A stretch of 41,242 nt of DNA, taken from assembly GCA_900470155.1 (NCBI GenBank), contig UBZT01000030.1:1-41242 (forward strand), written 5' to 3'. The stretch is from Hyphomicrobiales bacterium (GTDB taxonomy: Bacteria; Pseudomonadota; Alphaproteobacteria; Rhizobiales; Rhizobiaceae). Below, piece after piece: positions 26,101 to 33,556 of the stretch. Within the stretch, counting starts at the first letter, position 1. Each line of letters opens with the position of its first letter. Both the position numbers and the translations under genes were made by a program. A model generated the notes under the pieces. The model made no database searches. It was not told the DNA's origin and worked only from the letters and a program-made list of their open reading frames with translations.

Positions 26101-26412
26101 ATGACCGACATCGGCGCTTCGAAACCTCTGGCAAAAGCAATCGGCGCCCGGCGACAGACACAGCGGCATCTGGAATGTCTAACACGGCAGATTGTGTCGC
26201 GCGCCAGGAGACAGGCGACGACGGTGAATGCCCAGAGCCGGAATCGCCGAAGATCCGGCCTCCGAATTTACTATCAGGAGCTCGTCGACCGCCTTACCTT
26301 CGAGCGGTGGGTCGAACTCGACGTCATTGCCCGGAGTCTGGCGATGCAAGAGCAGGTCATCGGTAAACTGCAGCCGCGCGACAAGCCACCTGTACATCAT
26401 CCGGCGACATAG
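26101..26412 (+). CDS. Small basic hypothetical protein
   Basis: The product would have 103 residues, starting MTDIGASKPLAKAIGARRQT, and is rich in Arg/Gln through residue 60 and helical after (YYQELVDRLTFERWVELDVI). The ribosome site is the best in the window. Codon use is only moderately typical, and a 73-codon frame on the opposite strand (26179-26400) covers much of it, so the assignment rests mainly on the translation signal. I do not recognise the family. A nucleic-acid-binding role would fit its charge but is not shown. Confidence 0.5.
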   Translation: MTDIGASKPLAKAIGARRQTQRHLECLTRQIVSRARRQATTVNAQSRNRRRSGLRIYYQELVDRLTFERWVELDVIARSLAMQEQVIGKLQPRDKPPVHHPAT

Positions 26413-26486
26413 GCGGACCCGAAAAGAGGCAGCCGGTGCTTGACTTGCCGGGCTTCGATGTCATCGACATGGAAGGCCTTGGCCAT
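26397..26486 (-). CDS. Possible 29-codon mini-gene or gene remnant
   Basis: ATGGCCAAGGCC on the minus strand follows a GGAAGGAAC ribosome site and encodes MAKAFHVDDIEARQVKHRLP plus nine residues. Its start block is nearly identical (20 of 22 bp) to that of the plus-strand gene at 26800, in inverted orientation. It overlaps the end of the 26101 gene by 16 bp. It could be a leader peptide, a remnant of an inverted duplication, or chance. Confidence 0.3.
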   Translation of the reverse strand: MAKAFHVDDIEARQVKHRLPLFGSAYVAG

Positions 26487-26754
26487 ATTCGTTCCTTCCC
26501 TCTGGAGACAGATATCGGGCCCCGTGTCGGACCGCCCTTCTTGTTCGCTGCGGTCTGAACCGGCGGCCGGGCGTTTCAAGGCCGCTGTCGCGCCGCGGAG
26601 CGGCCAATTCAACCTCCCTGCGCGAGAGCAGCCTCGCGGTCTGCTCAGGTCAAAACCTGCTGGCCCGCAAACCTGCCCTGCTTGCTCAGCCGCATCGGAC
26701 CTGTGAAGCCGCCCGTCCTTTGCCGGTTCTTGAGTGCCCGCATCGAAGGGCAGA
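26487..26754. other. Non-coding divergent region between the mini-gene and the 26800 gene
   Basis: This stretch is GC-rich with several inverted repeats (for example GGCCGC and GCGGCC elements near 26580-26610). It is flanked by the two matching start blocks at 26478-26499 and 26787-26808. No open frame is persuasive. Confidence 0.4.
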
Positions 26755-26768
26755 CCGGCACGGGCCGG
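26755..26768 (+). promoter_or_regulatory. Leader hairpin before the 26800 gene
   Basis: CCGGC-ACGG-GCCGG is a 5-bp stem with a tetraloop ending 31 bp before the start codon. Confidence 0.4.
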
Positions 26769-26799
26769 AACCGCTTCGGCAGCCAAGGAAGGAACTGAT

Positions 26800-27387
26800 A
26801 TGGCCAAGCCCGCAACTCCCAACCGCTCCAACGCACGGGTCTCGCAACTGCGTAAAGGCGCAAACCTCGAAATGGTCCGCCTCTCGTGCCCCGATGCCTC
26901 CCAGGCACTCAAGATCGCCGAAAGCTTTGGTACAGCAGTCGTCGACAGCGATGGTATCCGCAGCCTGCACGAGCGGCTGATCATCGAGACTGCCGACAGC
27001 CTGTCCGAAGGGCTCGGCGAGAAGGCGATGCAGATCCACCTGCAGCGCATCGTTGGAGCCTTCGTCGGCTCGGCCCACGGTGCCGGTCAGTTCTACTCCC
27101 GTGCCGTTACCGAAGCGCGCGACGCGACAGCCAAGGCATCGAACGATGCCCGAGACGAGGATCTCGATGGTCCGGTCGGCTACGACAGTGCTGCCCAGCG
27201 CAAGCGGGAGTTCGCGGCCGACATGGGCGTCCAGTCCCACGCGCTCCGAATGGCAGCCGAGGGCGCGGTGGCCGCTTACGAGCAGGTCGTCGGCGAGACG
27301 TGGAAGCCCTTCGACCGACCGGTCGAGAACCCGGGCGCATCCCTCGATCGCAAGGCGGCCGAGGCTCAGATGGCGGCACTCGGATGA
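26800..27387 (+). CDS. Conserved plasmid leading-region hypothetical protein
   Basis: The product has 195 residues, starting MAKPATPNRSNARVSQLRKG. It is largely helical and soluble, with a conserved-looking middle (IETADSLSEGLGEKAMQIHL, then QRIVGAFVGSAHGAGQFYSR) and a C-terminal segment ending KAAEAQMAALG. No known domain is evident to me. The AAGGAAGGA ribosome site supports this ATG over one 66 bp upstream. It is followed after 42 bp by its own terminator, so it is an independent unit, like most genes of this stretch. Similar proteins accompany ArdC and DUF736 genes on rhizobial plasmids. Confidence 0.7.
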   Translation: MAKPATPNRSNARVSQLRKGANLEMVRLSCPDASQALKIAESFGTAVVDSDGIRSLHERLIIETADSLSEGLGEKAMQIHLQRIVGAFVGSAHGAGQFYSRAVTEARDATAKASNDARDEDLDGPVGYDSAAQRKREFAADMGVQSHALRMAAEGAVAAYEQVVGETWKPFDRPVENPGASLDRKAAEAQMAALG

Positions 27388-27429
27388 CACACTTGGCGGG
27401 GATCACACCTCGCCATTTCCCTCTTTTCA

Positions 27430-27457
27430 GGCTGGCGCCAACAGGCGCCGGCCTTTT
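27430..27457 (+). terminator. Terminator after the 26800 gene
   Basis: A 10-bp stem GGCTGGCGCC/GGCGCCGGCC with one G-T pair and an AACA loop runs into T4. Confidence 0.85.
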
Positions 27458-27622
27458 CCATGTCGAGAACGACTCTGGAGACGCCCCAATCGCGGCCCGT
27501 CCCGCTCGGCGGTCCTCCAGGAGCCGGGCGCCCATGCAACGGCTCCGCCGTCCTCCACGCTGTTACGGCCTTCGGTGCATTGGCCACACCAACGGCCCCT
27601 GACTTCAGACCTCCGTGACGGA

Positions 27623-27637
27623 CCGCGATAGGCGCGG
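27623..27637 (+). promoter_or_regulatory. Leader hairpin before the ArdC-like gene
   Basis: CCGCG-ATAGG-CGCGG lies 24 bp before the start, followed by AAAAGGA. It closely matches the DUF736 leader (29194-29212) in stem, loop and downstream A-rich ribosome site. Confidence 0.5.
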
Positions 27638-27661
27638 CCTTAAGAAAAGGAGAGAGAAGTC

Positions 27662-28585
27662 ATGACAAAGAAGCCAGAAGCGGACCGATTGGACATCTAC
27701 GCGCGGATCACCGATCGGATCGTCGAGGATCTGGAAAAGGGCGTCCGCCCCTGGATGAAACCTTGGAGCGCCGCCAACATTGGTGGCGGGATCACCCGGC
27801 CGCTGCGCCATAACGGCCTTCCTTATTCAGGCATGAACGTTCTGCTCCTGTGGTCGGAGCAGATGTCACGTGGCTTCGCCTCATCAATCTGGATGACCTT
27901 CAAGCAGGCGCTCGAGCTGGGCGGAGCCGTGCGCAAAGGCGAGACCGGCTCGACTGTGGTCTTCGCCAGTCGGTTCACCAGGTCGGAGTCGGACGGAAAC
28001 GGTAACGAGGTCGACCGGGAGATTCCGTTTCTGAAGGCGTATGCGGTGTTCAACGTGGAGCAAATCGACGGTTTGCCCGTCAGCTATTATGCGCCGTCTG
28101 CCAAGGTCTTTGATCCGGTCGAGCGGATCGACAGCGCCGATCGCTTCTTCCGAAATACCGGTGCGGTCATTCGGCAAGGCGGCAATCAGGCCTATTATTC
28201 CCCGGTCATGGACTATATTCAGATGCCGCCGTTCGAGGCATTTCGCGATGCTGCCGGATACGCGGCTGTCCTCAGTCATGAGGCAACCCACTGGACGGCG
28301 GCTGAACATCGCGTCGGACGTGACCTTTCGCGGTATGCGAAGGACCGGACCGAGCGGGCACGGGAGGAACTCATCGCCGAGCTAGGCAGTTGCTTCCTCT
28401 GCGCCGATCTTGGCATCGCACCGGAGCTCGAACCCCGGCCAGATCACGCATCCTATCTGCAGTCGTGGTTGTCGGTTTTGGCCAACGACAAGCGGGCGAT
28501 TTTTCAGGCGGCGGCCCATGCGCAGCGCGCTGTTAGTTTCCTGCATTCGCTGCAGCCGGAAGCGGATGTGAAATCTGCCGCCTGA
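27662..28585 (+). CDS. ardC: ArdC-like antirestriction protein (ssDNA-binding plus zincin domain)
   Basis: The product has 307 residues. Residues ~1-130 are the DUF1738 single-strand-DNA-binding domain (DIYARITDRIVEDLEKGVRP, NGLPYSGMNVLLLW). The C-terminal half is a zinc metallopeptidase-like domain with HEATH (about 204-208) and a downstream Glu in REELIAELGSCFL completing the metal site. ArdC proteins protect incoming single-stranded plasmid DNA against host restriction and nucleases. A strong AAAAGGAGAGAG site precedes the ATG. It converges on a small minus-strand gene with a gap of 3 bp. Its location on the presumed first-entering side of oriT fits this role. Confidence 0.9.
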   Translation: MTKKPEADRLDIYARITDRIVEDLEKGVRPWMKPWSAANIGGGITRPLRHNGLPYSGMNVLLLWSEQMSRGFASSIWMTFKQALELGGAVRKGETGSTVVFASRFTRSESDGNGNEVDREIPFLKAYAVFNVEQIDGLPVSYYAPSAKVFDPVERIDSADRFFRNTGAVIRQGGNQAYYSPVMDYIQMPPFEAFRDAAGYAAVLSHEATHWTAAEHRVGRDLSRYAKDRTERAREELIAELGSCFLCADLGIAPELEPRPDHASYLQSWLSVLANDKRAIFQAAAHAQRAVSFLHSLQPEADVKSAA

Positions 28586-28588
28586 GGA

Positions 28589-28777
28589 TTAAGAGCGGTC
28601 GTCACCACCGGTGGCGGCCGCGTAGTCGATATGCGGCTGGTCCCCATGCAATTGTTGTTGGAGACCTTGTGCAATGTCAGCATCCAGCCTTCCCCAGATC
28701 GACGGTTTTGCAGTGTCGGGCTTGGGTTTGCGGGACGGTTTACGTTCCACGATGAACGGCTTGGTCTGCTGACGCAT
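28589..28777 (-). CDS. Small basic hypothetical protein
   Basis: The product has 62 residues starting MRQQTKPFIVERKPSRKPKP, followed by KPSIWGRLDADIAQ. The pattern of a KPFIVE(I/R)K start, a Lys/Pro/Arg segment, then SIWG recurs in short hypothetical proteins of rhizobia, though I know no function. The ATG was chosen for the GGAGGATCA site immediately upstream; the upstream frame extension has no such site. It is oriented against its neighbours and converges on the ArdC-like gene. Confidence 0.7.
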   Translation of the reverse strand: MRQQTKPFIVERKPSRKPKPDTAKPSIWGRLDADIAQGLQQQLHGDQPHIDYAAATGGDDRS

Positions 28778-29193
28778 TGATCCTCCAGGCAGCGATTCGA
28801 GAGCGCAACGATATCTCACAGGGCGCAGTCAGCAAGCGGTCCAACGTTGGCAGGAACGGCTGTCCCCTGATGAAGCAGACAATAAGAGCGGTCCCAGCGT
28901 GCGTGGCGCGGGATGCCGTTCGTACCCAAGGCGAATGCGGCGGAATGCCATCGCCATATCCCTTCCCATCAGGGTTTCTGGCGACCCATCTGCGGGCTCG
29001 ATGAGGCATGTCTGACCGGAGACCGGCTGCGCCTCGATCGTCTTCCCGCAACGGTCACGGCCACTTTTCTTACCCCTGCCGGCTGCGCCGCCATTCCTCT
29101 CCCACTAACAAAAGTGGCTGTTGCCGCCCTCCACTTTGTTCCGGCCTTATCAGGTGCGGTCCGATCGTCACCGGTCTTTGCGACAGCCATCGA
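28778..29193. other. Non-coding region upstream of the DUF736 gene
   Basis: It lies between divergent starts (small minus-strand gene and DUF736) and should hold both promoters. I find no clear hexamers or open frame with coding character; a plus-strand frame through 28913-29236 leads into DUF736 but lacks a ribosome site and typical codon use. Confidence 0.4.
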
Positions 29194-29212
29194 GGCCGCG
29201 ATGGGCGCGGCC
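29194..29212 (+). promoter_or_regulatory. Leader hairpin before DUF736
   Basis: GGCCGCG-ATGGG-CGCGGCC is a perfect 7-bp stem, 24 bp before the start and followed by AAAAGGA, near-identical in design to the ArdC leader. Confidence 0.5.
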
Positions 29213-29236
29213 CGACACGAGAAAAGGAATACGACA

Positions 29237-29548
29237 ATGGCAACTATCGGCACCTTCACCTCCACCGAAAACGGCTTCACCGGCTCCATTCGCACTCTCG
29301 CCCTAAACGTCAAAGCCCGCATCGCACGGGTCGAGAACCCCTCCGACAAGGGCCCGCAGTTCCGTGTCTACGCCGGCAGCGTCGAGCTGGGCGCCGCGTG
29401 GCAGAAACGCTCCACCGAGAATGACCGCGACTATCTCTCGGTCAAGCTCGACGATCCGAGCTTCCCGGCTCCGATCTACGCAACGCTGACCGAAGTCGAG
29501 GGCGAGGACGGCTACCAGCTGATCTGGTCGCGCCCGAACCGGGACTGA
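29237..29548 (+). CDS. DUF736 protein
   Basis: The product has 103 residues, starting MATIGTFTSTENGFTGSIRT, with the DUF736 core (FRVYAGSVELGAAW, then DYLSVKLDDPSFPAPIYATL) and a C-terminal strand YQLIWSRP. DUF736 proteins are small beta-rich proteins almost confined to rhizobial and related plasmids and integrative elements; their function is unknown. The start has a good AAAAGGAAT site. It has its own leader hairpin and terminator, so it is likely a single-gene unit. Confidence 0.9.
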   Translation: MATIGTFTSTENGFTGSIRTLALNVKARIARVENPSDKGPQFRVYAGSVELGAAWQKRSTENDRDYLSVKLDDPSFPAPIYATLTEVEGEDGYQLIWSRPNRD

Positions 29549-29562
29549 TCGCCACCCCCAGG

Positions 29563-29590
29563 AGCTCCGCCGCCAGGCGGGGCTTCTTCT
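29563..29590 (+). terminator. Terminator after DUF736
   Basis: A 9-bp stem AGCTCCGCC/GGCGGGGCT with one T-G pair and a GCCA loop is followed by TCTTCTC, a weak T-tract. Confidence 0.6.
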
Positions 29591-29807
29591 CGCGCATGAG
29601 GAAGCCGGTCGCGGGCGTCGAACCCGCTTCCGGCTGTGCGGGTGCCATACGGTGAGGTGGGATCTGCTCAGATCACCCGAGGATGCCATGGCGGACCGAA
29701 GGCGTCGAGGACGAGCGGTTCCCCCAAAATGCTCGCGCATTTCGGCTCCCCCACTCGCCGGCTCTGCCGGTCGCGTTCCGCGCTCCTGGACTCCTCCGCT
29801 CCGCCAT

Positions 29808-29820
29808 GACGCGCGGCGTC
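29808..29820 (+). promoter_or_regulatory. Leader hairpin before the 29849 gene
   Basis: GACGC-GCG-GCGTC, 28 bp before the start. The 217 bp between the DUF736 terminator and this hairpin hold inverted repeats but no gene I can support. Confidence 0.4.
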
Positions 29821-29848
29821 GTCTTTCACAAACGTCAAGGAGACGACG

Positions 29849-30019
29849 ATGACGATTTCTCTCGAAATGCAAGTCGAGGAGCTGCGGGCCGAAATGAAGA
29901 ACGCCTACGACGCCAACGAGCGTCGCCAGATTGCGGTGGAGCTGGAACTCGCACTGGCCGAGCTTGCTGTAGTCGAGGCCGAGCAGGACGGTCGCGTCAG
30001 TGCGGAGCCTCCGTTCTAG
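29849..30019 (+). CDS. Short acidic helical protein
   Basis: The product has 56 residues: MTISLEMQVEELRAEMKNAY, then DANERRQIAVELELALAELA and an acidic end. It is almost wholly helical with heptad-like spacing, so a short coiled coil or partner-binding peptide is likely. AAGGAGA lies 6 nt before the ATG, codon use is typical, and a hairpin terminator overlaps the stop, so I regard it as real despite its size. The family is unknown to me. It converges on the HU-like gene. Confidence 0.65.
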   Translation: MTISLEMQVEELRAEMKNAYDANERRQIAVELELALAELAVVEAEQDGRVSAEPPF

Positions 30020-30026
30020 GAGGCTT
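30006..30026 (+). terminator. Hairpin terminator at the end of the 29849 gene
   Basis: AGCCTCC/GGAGGCT with a 6-nt loop spans the stop codon; the following tract is TCCGTCTTCC, so termination may be modest. Confidence 0.45.
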
Positions 30027-30061
30027 CCGTCTTCCGGCCAGCTCCTGGCGTCATAAATGTC

Positions 30062-30340
30062 TCAGCCGTTGAGCGCGTCCTTCACCGCCTTGCCCGGCGC
30101 AAACGTCAGCTTCTTCGAAGCCGCGATCTTTATGGTCGCACCGGTTGCGGGATTGCGGCCCTCACGCTCGGGTGTCTCCTTGATCTTGAACTTTCCGAAA
30201 GACGGGATTGATGTTTCCGCGCCTGCCTTTGCCGCCTCGGCGATCTGGCTGAAGACACTTTCGACGATGGCCTTGGCCTGAGCCTTGGTCAGGTTCTGCT
30301 CGGATGCAATCTTGTCGGCGATTTCGTTTGTGGTGGTCAT
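30062..30340 (-). CDS. HU-family DNA-binding protein
   Basis: The product has 92 residues and starts MTTTNEIADKIASEQNLTKA. The HU pattern is complete: two N-terminal helices, the dimer strand IPSFGKFKIKETPEREGRNP with the beta-arm GRNPATGATIKIAASKKLTF, and the C-terminal helix. HU bends and compacts DNA and assists replication or recombination; a plasmid-encoded copy may serve transfer or establishment. The start lies directly beside an inverted repeat that encloses the ribosome site. It is on the minus strand, the same strand as the WGR and traCDG genes. Confidence 0.93.
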   Translation of the reverse strand: MTTTNEIADKIASEQNLTKAQAKAIVESVFSQIAEAAKAGAETSIPSFGKFKIKETPEREGRNPATGATIKIAASKKLTFAPGKAVKDALNG

Positions 30341-30374
30341 GAAGGACGATCTCCTCTGCTTGTTTATGTCCTTC
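30341..30374 (-). promoter_or_regulatory. Inverted repeat enclosing the HU ribosome binding site
   Basis: GAAGGAC and GTCCTTC (7 bp) flank a 20-nt loop containing GAGGAG; the 3' arm touches the start codon. On the mRNA this would form a hairpin with the Shine-Dalgarno in the loop, a possible translational switch or a protein-binding operator. Confidence 0.45.
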
Positions 30375-30480
30375 AGGTATGACGGCGACGATATGGCAGC
30401 GATAGGGCCTCCAATGCTGGAAGTCTTGCCAGGCGAGGGAAAACCACAGGAAACATGAGGTTTCGATTGTTCCAGACGTA

Positions 30481-30738
30481 TCAATCGGTGCAGCGGACGT
30501 CGCGATAGCCTCGGGCTCTCTTTGTGCGCTCGAGGCGAGATAGCGCCGTGTTCGCGTCTTCTTGGCCATCGAAGGTTTCCATCATCGTCTGGCCGGATGA
30601 TCCGATCCGGCCCCAGTTGCGGATGACGGAGGCACCACCAAACAGGGTCGGCTGGATCGCGAGCATGTAGAAGCGCCGCATGTTCTGGGCCGCGTCGATA
30701 CGGTGAAGATGAACCGGGCGTGTTTCCTCGTTTTGCAT
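30481..30738 (-). CDS. WGR-domain protein
   Basis: The product has 85 residues, starting MQNEETRPVHLHRIDAAQNM. The WGR motif is intact in SVIRNWGRIGSSGQTMMETF, and the domain fills the whole protein. WGR domains bind nucleic acids, classically in PARP and MolR proteins; stand-alone copies are common in rhizobia and of unknown role. A 7-bp GC hairpin (30747-30764) sits 8 nt before the start. The upstream in-frame extension to 30810 lacks a ribosome site. It lies between the HU-like gene and traG, same strand. Confidence 0.85.
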   Translation of the reverse strand: MQNEETRPVHLHRIDAAQNMRRFYMLAIQPTLFGGASVIRNWGRIGSSGQTMMETFDGQEDANTALSRLERTKRARGYRDVRCTD

Positions 30739-30746
30739 GCCTGGAT

Positions 30747-30764
30747 GCTCGCGTCTTCGCGAGC
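30747..30764 (-). promoter_or_regulatory. Leader hairpin before the WGR gene
   Basis: GCTCGCG-TCTT-CGCGAGC, a perfect 7-bp stem and tetraloop, 8 bp from the start codon. The same design appears on plus-strand leading-region genes. Confidence 0.45.
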
Positions 30765-30985
30765 CCGCGTCCAACGACTTCCATGAATCGGTACGGTGTG
30801 ATCGATTCATCTCGCTGATGGTTTTCCCTTCCGGAGGAAATAGGGGTGGGCGAGACGGCTTTGCCGCACGGCTCTATGCGCTTGAGCGCACCGAACCCGC
30901 CAGGCGGTTTCGTCCCATGCGGGTTGAGATCCTCTCGCTGATCGGCCGGTCGCCACAGCAGATCGCAATCGTTCGAGCGCGGCTC

Positions 30986-32914
30986 TTATCCACCTCTCTT
31001 TTCCTCGCGATGAAACCTGTTCTGCCCGACACAGGCTTTCATGTCGTCACGCCGGAACCAGATGGCGCGCCCGCACCTGAGCGGCGGGTTGCCTGATGTG
31101 AACACAACCTGTTCGTCACCGCGCATGCCCAGCACTTCGTGCGGCAAGATCAGCGACCGACGGCTGAGCTGCTTCGAGCGCGATCGTGACGAACCCTTCA
31201 TTCCAGTGGAGTGGTTTGTCTGGTCGACCTCGACCGTGGTGTCGCCGCAGCGTTTCGAGATATAGTCCGCCGTGTCCGGATCGTTGATCGCGGCGAACGA
31301 AATCCACGATGCGGATTCGAACCATTTGCTGGTCGCGTCACGCCCGCCATAGGCCTCGCGCATCTGGCCGATCGACTGGAAGATCATGGTGAGCGTGATG
31401 CCGTATTTGCGGCCGGCGTCGCGAGCCGTTTCGAGGATGCGCAGATAGCCGAGGCGGGCGACCTCGTCGAGCAGGAAGAGGGTACGACCCTTCACCTTGC
31501 CATTGCGGTTATAGATGGCGTTGAGTAGCGAGCCGATGGCGACGCGTGCCAGTCCAGGATGCGCCTCCAGCACCTTGAGATCGAGGGCGATGAACAGGTC
31601 CGTGCTGCCTTCCGCAAGATCGTCGGTGGAGAAACTATCGCCTGACACCAGCGCCGCATAGTTCGGGTAGGACAGCCAGTGCGTTTCCTTCACAGCATTG
31701 GCGTAGACGCCGGAAAAGGTCTCCGGCGTCATGTTGACGAACACGGCCACATTTTCCTTCACGAAATCGGAGTCCGAACCTTCGTAAATGCGCGTCAGGC
31801 GCTCACGGAGCTTCGGTTCCGGCTCCGAGAGGTTCGCCCGGACCCGCCGCAGTGTCTGATCCTTTTCGTTCGTGTGTCCAGAGAGGCAGACATCGGCGAT
31901 CAGCGCCGTCAGGAGCTGCATGGCGGATGCGCGAAAGAAGTCGTCGCGGGCGGACGCGGCCCGTGCATTGTCGGTCATGATCCATGTCGCCACCGCGACG
32001 ATGTCCTCTTCCTTCGTGTTGCCGTGGCGGCCGATCCAGTCGAGCGCATTGAACCCGATCGCAGGCGTGGCGGGATCGAGCACGATCACGTTGCGGCCGG
32101 ACTTTCGCCGGTGATCGATGACCATCGGCGCAACTTCGCTCGAGGGATCGAGCACCACAAGGCCACCGCCCCACTTGAGCGCAGTCGGGATCGTCACCGA
32201 TGTCGTCTTGAAACCGCCGGAACCGGCAAAGACGATCCCGTGCGACGATCCAAAGGATCCGTCGAAGCACAGCAACGGAGACCTGCCGCCGGCACCCCAG
32301 TTTTGTCTGTCATCGGCCCGGAACGGCATGGCGCCGACACTGTCGCGATCAACACGGTATCGCTCGCCAATGACGATGCCGCCAGTGTCGGGAAACAGTC
32401 TTGCGGCGTCGGGAAGTTTCATCCAGTCGGCCTCGCCATGGACGGCGCGTTGGCCAGTGATCCGCTTCGGCGACCTGGTCGCGAAAGCGGCATTGCCTCT
32501 GAGTGCAACGCGTAGCGCGAACATGCCGCTGATGAAGGCGGTGGCCGCACCCAGCATGGTCGCCGGATCGATATAGGCGAGAACCGATTGTCCTGCCGGA
32601 ACGCTGTTGGCAAAGCCGGTCAGGCGGATTGTTTCGCGGACGATGGCGACAGTGATCGCCATGCTGTTACCCGCAAGCACGCTCAGACCAGCCGCCTTGA
32701 TATTAACTGATCCATTCGTGGCGAACAGCGCCATGATGCCGATGGCGGCCGCGACGACATAGGGCAAAACGAGACCGGCTCGGCCTAGTATCAACTTGGC
32801 CTGTGCCGATGTTCCGAGTGCCGCCAGCCGATGTTCCACCCCAGTTGTCGCGAACATTGTGGCGAGCATGATCACCATCGGCAGTGTGAGGAGCAGCAAT
32901 CTATTCGCCGTCAT
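30986..32914 (-). CDS. traG: TraG/VirD4-type coupling protein
   Basis: The product has 642 residues. N-terminal membrane segments (about 5-25, 48-68, 75-95, 118-140) precede the cytoplasmic ATPase with Walker A in VFAGSGGFKTTSV (about 228-240) and Walker B-like TLFLLDEVARLGYL. TraG couples the TraA-DNA relaxosome to the type IV secretion channel at the inner membrane. The ATG overlaps the end of traD by 14 bp, and the order traC-traD-traG is that of Ti and Sym plasmids. The TraR box at 33490 should control it. A channel operon (trb) is needed for function but absent here. Confidence 0.95.
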   Translation of the reverse strand: MTANRLLLLTLPMVIMLATMFATTGVEHRLAALGTSAQAKLILGRAGLVLPYVVAAAIGIMALFATNGSVNIKAAGLSVLAGNSMAITVAIVRETIRLTGFANSVPAGQSVLAYIDPATMLGAATAFISGMFALRVALRGNAAFATRSPKRITGQRAVHGEADWMKLPDAARLFPDTGGIVIGERYRVDRDSVGAMPFRADDRQNWGAGGRSPLLCFDGSFGSSHGIVFAGSGGFKTTSVTIPTALKWGGGLVVLDPSSEVAPMVIDHRRKSGRNVIVLDPATPAIGFNALDWIGRHGNTKEEDIVAVATWIMTDNARAASARDDFFRASAMQLLTALIADVCLSGHTNEKDQTLRRVRANLSEPEPKLRERLTRIYEGSDSDFVKENVAVFVNMTPETFSGVYANAVKETHWLSYPNYAALVSGDSFSTDDLAEGSTDLFIALDLKVLEAHPGLARVAIGSLLNAIYNRNGKVKGRTLFLLDEVARLGYLRILETARDAGRKYGITLTMIFQSIGQMREAYGGRDATSKWFESASWISFAAINDPDTADYISKRCGDTTVEVDQTNHSTGMKGSSRSRSKQLSRRSLILPHEVLGMRGDEQVVFTSGNPPLRCGRAIWFRRDDMKACVGQNRFHREEKRGG

Positions 32915-33116
32915 GGCCGAATGCCTCTGCCCCGATCGCGATCAGGCGCGATTTCTCCGGCTCATTGCCTTTGATCCGCTGGCCTGCGTCGATCAGCAGG
33001 CCGAGCAGCAGCGCCCGTTTTTCGTAGCGGAGACCTGCCTTCACGATCAGGCCGCCAAGCGCGATTTTCTCACGCGTGTCCTTTTTGCGCGCGTCTGACG
33101 TCATGGATTTCGCCAT
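32901..33116 (-). CDS. traD: Conjugal transfer protein TraD
   Basis: The product has 71 residues (MAKSMTSDARKKDTREKIAL, then GGLIVKAGLRYEKRALLLGL), matching the small basic TraD of rhizobial and Agrobacterium plasmids, which is unrelated to the F-plasmid TraD. It is thought to assist relaxosome assembly. The ATG lies 4 bp after the traC stop with a GTGAGG site inside traC, and the gene overlaps traG. A longer reading frame through traC is rejected. Confidence 0.9.
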   Translation of the reverse strand: MAKSMTSDARKKDTREKIALGGLIVKAGLRYEKRALLLGLLIDAGQRIKGNEPEKSRLIAIGAEAFGHDGE

Positions 33117-33120
33117 CCGC

Positions 33121-33417
33121 TCAAGCCTCACCAGTCCCGCCCGCATCCGCGCCAGACGTGAGCGACGCGGATGTTTCGCCGGCGGTCCTGATCCCCCCGG
33201 CTTGTTTCTTTCCAGCGGATCTTGCCTTTGCTGCGCGAAACATTTCGGCAATCTCCTCGAAGGCTGTTTGAAGCTCGCTTTCCTCGATCTCAACCTCACC
33301 AAGACCGGCTTTCAACGCAATCCTGCCGATGCGCTCGGCCTCACGGGTCTCTGCCTGTTTCAGCTGGTCCTGCAGCCTGGCAATTTCTTCCCTGATCCTG
33401 GACGACGGTTTCTTCAT
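33121..33417 (-). CDS. traC: Conjugal transfer protein TraC
   Basis: The product has 98 residues starting MKKPSSRIREEIARLQDQLK. A strongly predicted coiled coil covers residues ~5-35, then IALKAGLGEVEIEESELQTA and a variable Gly/Ala-rich tail. TraC of Ti plasmids is a relaxosome component needed for efficient processing at oriT. GGAGC lies 8 nt before the ATG. It is the first gene of the leftward traCDG operon, 73 bp from the TraR box. Confidence 0.92.
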   Translation of the reverse strand: MKKPSSRIREEIARLQDQLKQAETREAERIGRIALKAGLGEVEIEESELQTAFEEIAEMFRAAKARSAGKKQAGGIRTAGETSASLTSGADAGGTGEA

Positions 33418-33489
33418 TCCGGTTGCTCCTATGAAGTCTGGGCGTTGCACTCGCGATGCCCAGATTCTCCCGGATGCCCTTGGGAGGGA

Positions 33490-33507
33490 ATGTGCAGATC
33501 TGCACGT
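33490..33507. promoter_or_regulatory. TraR (tra) box between traCDG and traAFBH
   Basis: ATGTGCAGATCTGCACGT differs by one base from the palindromic consensus tra box of Ti plasmids. It lies between the divergent traC and traA genes, the position from which AHL-bound TraR activates both operons in Agrobacterium. Confidence 0.92.
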
Positions 33508-33556
33508 CGGCAAGGCCGACACTTTGGTGGATGATCCCGCCGTTCCGAAGGAGCGG

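Noticed and set aside
26179..26400. 73-codon minus-strand frame opposite the 26101 gene, start overlapping the stop of the mini-gene
   Set aside because: Its composition looks like the antisense of a coding sequence and its only translation signal would be coupling to a doubtful 29-codon frame.
29595..29640. T-arm-like hairpin GCGGG-CGTCGAA-CCCGC
   Set aside because: It forms a stem-loop but lacks the remaining tRNA arms; it is one of many GC hairpins in the leading region.
30737..31096. 119-codon plus-strand frame antisense to the end of traG
   Set aside because: Runs into traG on the other strand, atypical codon use, no ribosome site.
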